NCBI GenBank assembly: GCA_013400975.1
Contig: WBMZ01003472.1
Location: forward strand, 248,001 to 312,000
Direction: 5' to 3'
DNA length: 64,000 bases
From: Atrichornis clamosus
Lineage: Eukaryota; Chordata; Aves; Passeriformes; Menuridae
The notes under the pieces were generated by a model that saw only the letters and a program-made list of their open reading frames with translations, did no database searches and was not told where the DNA came from. Below, in pieces: positions 1 through 9,910 of this stretch. Positions within the stretch are counted from its first letter, which is position 1, and the number at the start of each line of letters is the position of its first letter. The translations under genes were made by a program, and so were the position numbers.

Positions 1-282
1 AGCAGGGCCTGTTGCAATTGCACAAGAGGTAATGGTTTTAAACTAAATGAGGGATTGGATTTAGATATTAGGAAGAAGGTTTTTCATTATGAGAGTGGTG
101 AAACACGGATGCAGGTTGCCCAGAGATGTTGTAGGTGTCCCATCCCTGGAAACATTCAAGGGCAGGTTGGACAGGGCTCTGAGCAATCTGATGTAGTTGA
201 AGATGTCCCTGCTCATTTCAGCGTGTTGGACCAGATCACCTTTAAAGATCACTTCCAGATGAAAGGATTCTGTGATTCTGTA
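1..282 (+). mobile_element. CR1 LINE, 3' end (truncated by window start)
   Basis: This is the 3' end of a chicken-repeat-1 (CR1) non-LTR retrotransposon. Recognisable CR1 phrases occur in the expected order: a 'taatggttttaaactaaa' block near 31-48, 'caggttgcccagag' near 112-125, 'catccctggaaacattcaag' near 140-160, and 'ttggaccagatcacctttaa' near 226-245. The element finishes with two copies of the 8-bp CR1 terminal repeat, attctgtg (267-274) and attctgta (275-282). CR1 retrotransposes by target-primed reverse transcription, has no poly(A) tail and normally leaves 5'-truncated copies. This copy has many substitutions and no intact reading frame, so it is a fossil. Its 5' boundary lies outside the window. 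The short open frames across it on both strands are not genes. CR1 identity and orientation are confident; the subfamily cannot be called by eye. Confidence 0.93.
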
Positions 283-1365
283 TAGTCTGTGTTGACTCAG
301 ACCAGCAAGACTGAGGTTATTGGAATCAGGTTGATCTCCTGTGCAGTGCTTCTGCACAAGACGCACTCGGATTGCTATTCCAAAAACCAAACACAGGCCC
401 TCTGCAGCACAGTTCTTGTCTCAGCTTTTACTGCTGATAATTTCCCATTGTGGAGTTCTGCTTCACCTGTTCCCAGGTACAAAGTGTATACTTGCTGTAG
501 TCTCCTACCTAGCAGTTTCTCTGCTGTTTCCAAATTTCCTGTGCCAGGGGCTGTGGTGGCAATATCTGGTATCTCATCACCCTCAACATCAGTTCTTCTG
601 TCTCTCTGGAGAAGAAACTATTTATTCCTGTGTTTCTGTGGCTCCACTCTAAAACACGTTAGCAGTAAGGAACTGGAGCCATAAGGTGGCCACTTTGTCC
701 CAGTCTCCTGGTCAGGTGGTCAGTCACTTTACTTCCCCCTCAAAATTTTTTTTTTCTTTCATCTTATGGGAAATGGCCCATTTTCTCTGTGGTGAGATTC
801 CACGGTTTTGTGGGCAAGTATTTACATTACATTTATGGAAAGCATAACATACAACCCAAACTCATGAGGACACTTGCCATTGCATGAGCTCCCATCATGT
901 TTTGTAGTACAGGGCACTCCGTGCACATTCCCACCTGCCTTGCTGACAGCACTGTCCTGATTTAAAGGAGAAGGTTGCATCACCCTTCCTTTCCCTGGTA
1001 CAATATTTTCTCCTACTGTACCCACTCTAGCACATACCTACAGATATGCAAAAACTCTGTGCTTATATGGAGGAGAGCAATGAAGAAACCTTGTCCTCGT
1101 TATGTGTTTGAGGCTAACTTGGTGAGTCACATTTAGCACCTGTGGCACCAACCCTGCCATCAGCTGCATGTTGTGACCACCCCTCCCCTAAGCCAGTTCA
1201 GTGTCAGCAGCTGCGGAGGGCTTGCAGAGGGAGGATTTCCAGGGGTATTCCTGCAGGGCTGGTTGCTTGGTACTGCCAGAAGGGCTCCCAACAGCCCTTA
1301 ACAGGTGAGAGCCATCATCTCGTCTGGTGCTGCACTAAGTACCTCTCTCTGTTAAACCCTTTTAG
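283..1365. other. Non-coding stretch, no gene seen
   Basis: Unique-looking sequence follows the CR1 terminus. It has a T-rich patch near 746-760 and no recognisable repeat. The overlapping short open frames across 289-684 have no recognisable domain and do not look conserved. Confidence 0.55.
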
Positions 1366-1510
1366 TTGGAACTACAAAAGGCTCCGGAGGAGCTTTTTGA
1401 ACTCCTACGGGGAGGTGTATGGCATAAGCAACAAGCAAACACTTCTAAACCCAATCTCTCCTGCAGTCAAGGTCAACAGAAAGATGGGAATGTTGGGAAA
1501 GGATCACAAG
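1366..1510 (+). other. Candidate spliced exon (unproven)
   Basis: A pyrimidine-rich acceptor (1341-1365, ending tttag) is followed by 145 bases without a stop in two of three frames. It ends at a near-ideal donor, aag|gtaagt, at 1511. One frame starts LELQKAPEELFELLRGG and closes with KDGNVGKGSQ. The other, which stays open from about 1142, reads NSYGEVYGISNKQ in its middle. I recognise neither. A second acceptor-like site (ctctcctgcag, ending at 1466) lies inside and would give a 44-base exon with the same donor. The stretch could be a coding or lncRNA exon, or chance. No partner exon with a matching phase was identified. Confidence 0.22.
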
Positions 1511-3627
1511 GTAAGTCATAGCCTGAACCTAGAGAAAATTTGTTTTCTGCACAAGATGAAAGGAATTTACAGTATTTTAAGAGGTTTGCTAGCAATATTA
1601 TGCAACTGTGTTTAGCTTGTGTTCTGTGATATTCTTAACATCTTGTAGGATAATAGGATCATCTCATCTATTATTGTTTGCTGTCTCCTGGCTGTATCAT
1701 CTGTGGTATATTTTAATTTCTTAGGTTTATTCAAGTGCACATGCAGGTATGATGTGAAGTGTGATTGAAGAATCAACTCAGTTTCTGAATTCTAACCTCA
1801 GACATAAAGGAAATATCTTTCATTTGAAATAGCTTTGTCTGAATATTATGCATCTACCTGCACTACAAAGAATCCAAAATACAAATACAAATAGCATTTA
1901 ACAAAGTGGAACCCTATGCCTTGGAAGTGCTGTTGAAATGTTAATATAGGTATCAATCTTTGCAACTGTTTTGTAAGGCGAAACAAGAAGGTGCTACTTC
2001 TGTCCTATAGACCAGGTGATTGTGAGGCTCAAAGGTTAGAGCCTGTATTTCTCAAGTGTATTGTTTTAATTTTGACTACACAGCTACCACTATTGAGATC
2101 TTGGATTGGGGCAAAATTAGGGGATGTTGTTCAGAACCTATGTCTTATTGTTTAAACTTCCACGGGGATGAGTAGTGCTGGGCTGTTGTTAGGATACTGT
2201 CTCTGTTGGCTAAGGTATGGTCCCTCAGAACTTGTGTTTGCAGTGTTCAGAGCCATGTGGTTGTGAAATTACAGCTCAGCCTTTGAGCCATGCTCTTCTT
2301 TTTAACCTTGCAGTGCAGTGAGTCCCAACACAGAGCAAACGTGTGTGTGATGAGGTGTAGGGAAGGGGGGGCAGTGCTCAGATCTGTGTAGGCTCTTAGA
2401 GTTCTGTTCTTTGTGCAACTCTGGGACATCAATGCTTCTAGAAATGGCCACTCTGGGTTAGAAAAGGGTGAAACTATTTCCACTGCCCTTTCTAGTGTCT
2501 TCAGTACTTTGTCGTGAGACTCTGATGTCCTCAACAGTAAGATTTCTTATCTGATATTTTAACATGATCAGACTGATGACTTATTAAAATCTAGCCCTTA
2601 AGGAGATTTTGGGTTGAAGACTTATTAACTATGAATTGCTAGAAATCACTAATCTCTTGTGAAAATCTTCTCTATCAAATATCTATATAATAGGCACAAA
2701 ACTGCATTAAAATTTAAGGGAAAGTGTGAGGGGACTAGGGGGTGAAGTTGGAGAATGGAGGAGAAAGGCAGGGCTTGTGTTCCACCCTGGTATTCTTTTA
2801 GCAAACAAGGATGAAAAACACCCCAGAGGGATTATTTTCACTCGCTCCATTTCTAATTCTTGAGTGATTTGTGGCAATTGCGTGCTGCCATAAACCTGCT
2901 TGTAAGACCAATTATGAGCAACTGAATATTGTAGGAGAGCACAAAAAACCTGTTTCCTGGGCAGGAGATTTTAAAGGTGATTTTAAAACATAGAGTTAGT
3001 TGGGAATTAGAAGGTGCCAAAACAAAATTTTCTGATTATTTTTAACAATTATCATTTCTTTTTCCCTCTGAGCTTGAAGTGTTTTTATATTTAACTTGCA
3101 GTATAACCTCAATGAGGTGAAAGGGGCAGCTGCCCATTGTGAGCTCTTCCTTGAACACTCTGTGTCTCAGATTAAGGTGCATGGGTTTTGGGAAAGCTGG
3201 AAAAACCTTTTCTCATCTTGATGCATTAGGTGCAAGGAACTTCCCTAAACAGATTACTTGCACTTTAGCAACATAAATGCTGTTCTAACCTCAGGTTAAT
3301 TCAGAGGACGCTGATTTGAGTGCAGTTAGGGGTTTTCTCTATAAAGCCATCCTTTCCAGACATAGAAAGCACATCGCAGGAATTGACTGGAGTCTGGGGA
3401 GGTGAATGCACTCCCTGTTGCCACTTCTTTTGCCTCAGAAACAAGAATCCAGGGTTTCTGTTTGGTTTTCCCATGTCTCAGGAAGCAATCCAGGCAGCTG
3501 CCTGTTTGTGGGGGCCTTGACACACAGAGAATTTGTGATGTGGTTGGAGTCCACTCCTGCTCTGCTGCTTCGAGTGAGCAGCAGAGCTGGGTTTGGATGT
3601 AAAATGTTCAGCTCAGTATGTGATGAT
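1511..3627. other. Non-coding stretch, no gene seen
   Basis: AT-rich unique sequence. A donor-like cag|gtatga at 1746 preceded by an acceptor-like tract would define only about 22 bases, which is too short to claim. No repeat family was recognised. Confidence 0.55.
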
Positions 3628-3680
3628 CAAGCTCTTCATAACCCAAGATTGTGGATTTCCAGATCCAAGCTCTTCATAAC
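3628..3680. repeat. 15-bp direct repeat pair
   Basis: The 15-mer caagctcttcataac occurs exactly at 3628-3642 and again at 3666-3680, 38 bases apart start to start. The intervening sequence is not repeated. It could be a local duplication remnant, since two exact 15-mers this close are unlikely by chance. No function is implied. Confidence 0.8.
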
Positions 3681-3813
3681 ACAGTGTCTCAGTGAGCTAA
3701 AGATTTGCAGCAGAAAAATTAGCTTATCTTTAACCTGGCTTTGTGGGTTGAGAAAATTTGCATTTTGTAGACCTTTTGTCTCAGTGCAAGTGTTGACAGA
3801 GTACTAGGATTTC

Positions 3814-3831
3814 TTTTTTTTTTTTTTTTTT
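3814..3831. repeat. T18 homopolymer
   Basis: An uninterrupted run of 18 T. No transposon body is recognisable on either side that would make it a retroposon tail on the opposite strand. Confidence 0.9.
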
Positions 3832-3898
3832 AATTCCTTTTCAAAATAGTCACAAAATTTGGGGAGGGAGGAATTGCCAACCGTATTTTAAGGGAGCT

Positions 3899-3939
3899 GT
3901 AGCCATGGTAACTGAGGAACCTTCAGTTGCCAAGGTAAC
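3899..3939. promoter_or_regulatory. Tandem pair of RFX X-box motifs
   Basis: Two sequences match the palindromic X-box consensus GTNRCC-N(0-3)-RGYAAC without mismatch: GTAGCCATGGTAAC at 3899-3912 and GTTGCCAAGGTAAC at 3926-3939. Both have the 2-base spacer. X-boxes are bound by RFX-family winged-helix proteins and are typical of cilia-gene promoters and neuronal or immune enhancers. The strict motif with this spacer should occur by chance about once per 500 kb. Two within 41 bases therefore suggests a homotypic regulatory element. I see no ciliary gene next to it. Binding and activity are inference; the motif matches are directly visible. Confidence 0.6.
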
Positions 3940-4957
3940 AAATGCAGCTCAACTGCCTTGCTGTAAAGCCAGACAAATCTACTCATGATCTGTTGATTTT
4001 AAGATGATTTATAAATTGTTGAGCTATTTTAGGCACTTAAATCCATAAATCAAAATGTCTGTTAAAACGACCAATACACTGTACTATTTATGAATTATTC
4101 ACCCCATTCTTATTTCACCAACTGGATTTTTTTCCCCTATCAGTGTATCTAGGCTTATTCCAGTCCTAGTTTTTCTTATGTATTGTTTAGAAAATGGTTC
4201 TTTAGTCAGAAACAGATGATTCATATTACTGCTTGTTGTAAATCTTATTCACTTGAGAAACTCTAGCCCCCTCCCATTCCTCCCCTGCTCAGCCCTGCAG
4301 TCTCTAAATGGAGCTTTATGTACTTCTGCCCTGAAACAACAAAATATGCTTTGCTAAAAATTTGCTAATGAATTAAATCAATACAATTTGGAATGAGTTC
4401 CATCTCAAACAATCAATACAGGCCCAGTGATGTACAACAGGCAGGCAGGTAAATTGGTCTAAATAAATTTACAATTGATTTTACTTTTAAAACCAAATTA
4501 GGACACTTACAGTCTTACCAAATAAGATCAACTGCAACTTATGCAAACAAGAGTATTCCTGATTTTGTCTTTTTTAATACTGGTAGCGGACCTGTTACTT
4601 TTTATAGCTCTGTAACTTTTATTTCTGGGATAAAATGCACAATTTCTTGGCCTAAAACGATGGTTTGGCTATTAAAACAGGTCATGTTTATTCAGGATTT
4701 CCCTTTATCAGATTGTTCTTGCTAATAACGTGTGGTAACCTCTGCTTGGTAATGAACACTTAAGGATTGCATAATTGGGTATAAATTATGGGATTGGTTT
4801 GCACTCCTGTGTCCTGGCGTGGATGTGCACGAAGGCCAGGACCTGCCTCTGGTGGCATTGCTGGCTTGAGTGGGTGCACCAGCACCGTGTGCCTCTTTGT
4901 CCTCTCCCCCACCTGTATTCCCCACTTTGCCACTGGCTTGTGTGCCCAAGGAAAAGT
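3940..4957. other. Non-coding stretch, no gene seen
   Basis: AT-rich unique sequence up to about 4800, then increasingly GC-rich. Overlapping short open frames on both strands at 4720-5240 are what GC-rich, stop-poor sequence gives, and none shows a recognisable domain. Confidence 0.5.
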
Positions 4958-5231
4958 AGACCGCTGTGGGAGGATGCTTTTTTGTCCGGGTGGAGCACTG
5001 TGCTGAGACTCTGAACTGCTTGACCCTGGCAGGGGGATGTGCTGGGCTGTGCAGTCCAAGGTCACCGGAGCTGCATGTGCATGGAGAGCTGGGGTCTGGA
5101 AGGAGCGCAGCCGTGACCCCCTGCCCGAGTCTGTGGGATCTGCCGTTCCCAATCCGCTAATCTGGAGGTATTTCCCCTGCACTGATGACTCATTCGGAGA
5201 CATGCGGCAGGCAAATCACTGGGAGGGGCGT
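4958..5231. promoter_or_regulatory. Small GC-rich, CpG-enriched patch
   Basis: I count 11 CpG dinucleotides in about 274 bases, in a window where CpG is otherwise sparse. By rough estimate this is below the classic CpG-island threshold. Near its 3' end it contains an AP-1-type TGACTCA (about 5186-5192). It could be a weak promoter or enhancer, or simply a GC-rich island of no function. No transcription start motif or adjoining exon is visible. Confidence 0.25.
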
Positions 5232-8200
5232 GAAATGTAGCTCTTCAGAAATATGCAGTGCCTGCTGCATTCATTGCTTGTGACTACAGCCGTGATTTTT
5301 CAATAGTTATGCAAAGCCTATTACAGTCTGAAACCAAGTAAGATTTTTGAAAAGCTGAGTTGTAGAAAGTTCTCTCAGATCTGCTAATTTTAAGTAGTGG
5401 TGTCAGCAGTGCTGTAAGACTGGCAAGGTTAAGAAGCTGCCTTTAAAACCCCATAGATACTTAGGCAGATGTCATGGGATTTAACGCAGCCACTGGATTT
5501 TAAAGGTGCTTATTTTCCCTGAACAACATATGCTTGCTCGTGAGCATGATGTTCCAGTCCTTTCTGTGTTCTGGCGTAATGATCATTAGCATGAGTTGTT
5601 CTTGCTGAAAAGATCCTATTAATTCTTCACATGCATACACAACTAATTAGTATTAAAGATGAGCAAACTGGAGTTAATAGGTGTTGCTTTACCTCTTGGT
5701 TTTTGGCATATCAGATGTGATATCATTCTTATACATCTTGGAAGTGTGAAATGCTAAAAGGTGTATTTTGTATATCCTGCTGCAACTGGGAGGCTCTTCC
5801 AGGGTTATTCAGGGTATTATATTTCTCTTCCTTTGAGGGAGAATTCCAGAGTGGAATAGTTTAATTTTTTTAAATTTCATTTTTTTTTTTAATCCTTGTC
5901 ATTCTTTCATTCCATTACTCCTATTTACGTGCTATTTTGTTTCACTTAACTTTTTTCTCCTTGGTCAAAGTGCCCTTCAGATTGTTGCAAACTAATTTTT
6001 TACCTCTCTAGTCAGTTGCTTAGCAGAGATGGGAATATTGAGTTGGTTCAATCTTTTTAGTATTATTCCAACCTGCAGAGGTTTCTATTGGTTTTAGTGA
6101 TGATTGCCTTAAAAATAAGGATGGGGAAGGCTGGGATCTCTTAATAACTCAGTTTAGACTGGAATGTTTTTATTTTGATTATTAACCCTTAAATGTTATT
6201 GTTCTTATTGATGGGGACAACTAGGTATTGTGCACAGACTTGTTTAAATTAATAGCATGTCATAAGGATTTTACTTCTCAATACCCCAGTTAAAAAAAAT
6301 CTAATTAGTCTGCCGGTTTGTCTGCCTTTCAAACCTACTCAACAAGCAGCTCAAGTACAAGATGTTCTTGTCTGCTGCAGTGACAGATCCACTGCACTTA
6401 CCCAGCCCTCCCCTCCCTGCCAGACAGGGAATTGAGATAGTTGAGCTGTATTGAGACAGTTGAGCTGCCTGAACCTAAAGAATATCTAGACTGACTCTGG
6501 GGCTTGTGAATACCAGAAACATGATGCAGTGCATTTATTACAGTGTCGTGCTCTTCTAAGTGGACTTCAATCTCTGACTGGCTCTCTGGGATTAAGTATT
6601 TTCACCATTGACTGGAGCGTTTCTCTTCCCAGCTCTCTTCAGTTTACTGGTAGCCACGTGGCTGAACTTTCCTTGGGAGATGTTTGGGAAGTGGCCTGGT
6701 TTCATTCATTTTATGGGCCAGGGGCCCCTGGATGTGACATGGTCATTAATGCTAGAGCTAAAAGAGAAGGTAATTGGGTCAAAGACGGGGGAGCAGAAAG
6801 GTGTTATTTTGTAACATCTGCCTTTGTATTTTTCAAAAACCCCTTATGTTTATGGAAAGTGATATGTCAGCAGTTATGAAAAAGAGAGACTGATTGCTGA
6901 TCTCCTGCTGAAAGAAAACACTGGAGTTTGCTTTCATGCCAGACACAAGGAATTTCATAACTGTTGATTTTTCTAAGTTATAAATGGCTGTTGGGCTGAC
7001 TTTAGGCCATGGTCTTGTAAGCAGAAATTCAGATAGAGCCTCTGGTTTATCATAACCTTCTAGCATTTGGCAAAACTGCTGGGGTAGGAAAACCAGGTGG
7101 AGAATTCAAGTGTCTTAATTGAGAGGAATGGTGGCTGTGAAAACTGGAAAACTACCCCCCCTTGATGTGCTGTAAGTAGATGATTTCAGTCTCCAGTGCA
7201 GTCTCTGCCTGGCATTGCCCTGTCTGCCTTATTTTGACCCTCTTGTCCCCTTCCCTTTATTAGATTTTATGTGCAGTCTGTTTCTGCATTCTGGGATCCC
7301 CATCTCATCTGTGCTTGTGTGTGAAAGGGTTGCAGCAGTTGTATTTAGGACCTTCTGCTATTTCAAATACAGAAATAGACTGGAGTCTTCTGAAAAGGGA
7401 ATAAATTCATCTTATTCTACTAGGGACATATATTGCTGGGTTAAAAAAAGAGTGCTGATGCAAAGCTAGTCTGTAGCTTGGAAGACAAAATCTTCTTGCT
7501 CTTCACCACTCTGAAAAAGATTACTATTGTGAAGAAGCAAAGAAATGCAAAATGGGCAGAAGGTGGTATGCCTAAATGGTTTATAGTGGGTAGCTTCAAT
7601 ATAAGGCATCTTTTTCATCCTAGCAAATGAATTGACAGAAGCTGTTATGTTTATCTGACAGCCTTTTTTTGCTATGTGCACTGCAGCACAATTGCTAAAT
7701 TCTCTAAATTGTCCTCAACAGGAGCTTCTCCAGTACTGCAGTGAGTGTATTTCCTGTGGGAATACCTGCTGTACCTCAGCTGGCTGCTTTGGGGGTAGGT
7801 GAGCAGCACAGCCCTGCCAGATGCTTGGCTGAAGGTGTTAATGTGTTCTGTGACCAAAGCTTAAGGGTGATTTTTCCCTAATAAGAGCAAGTGGTTAAGG
7901 AAGGGAGTATTTCTATAGCTTGAATGCAAAACTATGCTTTCAATTCTCTCGTTTCTTGCAGCCAATTTACCTTTATTTTGGGAATGTTGAGGAGCAGTGT
8001 GCATGTAAGTGGGAAGGAGCAAGAGATGAAAACAGGGAAACATGACATTGCACTAATTAGCTCTCTGCTGCTTGGCAACAACCAAATACTACTTGGGAGC
8101 AACAGGAGTAAGACTGAAAGGGAAAGCAGGTAGCTGAACTGAGTTAGGACTTGACACAAATATTTTTTTTTTTAAATCATTCGTCTGTTCTTTACTCTTT

Positions 8201-9826
8201 TCTTAAACTTGTAGATGGAAGAATAGGGATCTGAGTGAGACTTCTCCCTATCCTGGCACGTTTTCTTTGGTAACGTATAACTTCCAAATGGTATATGCTC
8301 GTAGTATACTAAGTCCTGTGCATTGAGCACAAGATCAAGGTGTCATGAGATGTGGTTTTCCTTTCCAGAATGATGGAGACGTCTAGATACATATTACTTC
8401 ATTAACATGATCACTTTGCTTGTCTCTGGATACCCCCCAACCTTATTTGTTTGCTTGCTTTATTTTCATTTTTCGAGTAAAATGGCTTGGGTGGGTCTAT
8501 ATCCTTACGTACCTTGCTCGGAGAGAGCTCTTTGCAGAGCTTTCAGATGAGTCTGAAAGAGGAAAATCTGACATATTTCTTCTCAGTGAAATAAGCAAGG
8601 TCAGGCTAGAAATGACCAGGTGCTCTGTGGCACTGGGTAAAGAATGGGAAATTAAATATAATTATTTTAGATATAACTTGCTTGAAATGATTGCCAAAGT
8701 AGAAAGCATATTAAAACAAAATCTTGAGCACCATTACGCATAATCATCGAGAACATGCCACTGAGACTTACAGAGGCTTACAGAGACTTCCTGCAGCCAG
8801 GGTTGTGTCCAATGGCATCTGCCTGGAGCTGACTCTCAGCCCACCTTCCCTGAGATGTCCCAGTGAAGGATGTCTGGCTCTCATTTCACACACTTCCCCT
8901 CTGCTGATCCAGTTCCTTGCACCATGGAATTAGATTAGTCAGTTTTATGCCTTTACTATTTGTGACATGTTAATTTTCAGTCTGATCCCTGCTGCACAAG
9001 GCGTGCTTCTGGCAGTCTTTGATATTAATGCTTTGTAGAATCTCAGATGTGTGAGGCTGCCTACCAGATGTCAGAAACTAGTGGCTTTTTTCATCCATTA
9101 TGATGGGCTTCATTGCTTTAAAGAAAAAAGGGCTGGACGGGTAAATTTGTGTGAAAAGAACATCAAATGCCACCAAACTACACTGAAACTAAAGAAAAAC
9201 TCTTAGGGGTTGGAAGACAATGCATTAGTGAGGAAAGAAAAGCATTCCTGAAAGATTGGTACACAGTATTAGGTTTGGTATTCAGTGTTCTTGTCTAGAA
9301 ATCAGTTTTTCAGTTGTAAGATTACATTGGGAGCAGATGAAGCAGGAGAAAACTCTGCTGGGCTTGATGCTTCTGAACCCGTATCCTGATGGCACTGAAG
9401 GTCACACCCCGGCTGCTGGGCTCTGTGCCTGGAGAAAGATGTAATGAGGCAGTGGGATTCTGGAATAAAAGCCCAAGTGGAGACACCTGGGAGTTCCACA
9501 GTGCTGCATGTTGAGTCCTACAAATGAGGCCTGTTACCCCGTCTCTCATCTCACACGCTATTAGGGAGGTTCTCATCTGCTCACACAAACCTCAGTCCAG
9601 TGGAACCTGTTTCTAAAGCGTTGAGTCAAAGTGCAGGACTGGCCCTTCCGTTTCTACTAATAACTTTTTGCACTTAATTACTTGTAGGTTTTCAACCTAA
9701 TTAAATAGGAGAGTGGCAGGTAGTTGGAGAAGGGAGAAAAAAAAAATGGTGTTCTGTTCCTTTTCCCCTAGAAATCAGTGGCAAATATTAATAGTATTGT
9801 GTTAAACAGCTTCTCCCATGAGCATA
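5232..9826. other. Non-coding stretch, no gene seen
   Basis: Unique, mostly AT-rich sequence with T runs near 5879-5890 and 8163-8172. An imperfect short duplication around 'agttgagctg' lies near 6437-6468. The longest frame (8420-8743, 108 codons) has no recognisable domain and lacks supporting splice or start context. Confidence 0.55.
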
Positions 9827-9910
9827 CCTCAAAATGATTTACAAAAGAGAGAGGCTAGCATTAATTCCCCATTTGTGGTTGGGGAGGACTGAGCTGCAAT
9901 GATGAAATTG
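9827..9910 (+). mobile_element. Probable MIR-type (CORE-SINE) relic
   Basis: The order 'ctcaaaatgatttacaaa', then 'attccccatttgtgg', then 'ggggaggactgag' follows the MIR consensus blocks 'ctcaaagcgctttacaaa', 'attatccccattttacag' and 'ggaaactgag' with many substitutions. MIRs are tRNA-derived SINEs inactive since early amniote history, so heavy decay is expected. The boundaries are approximate and the match was judged by eye. Confidence 0.38.

Noticed and set aside
1142..1615. 157-codon plus-strand frame
   Set aside because: It starts at GTG and runs straight through a strong acceptor and donor without conserved-looking content. Only the spliced core 1366-1510 is kept, as a candidate.
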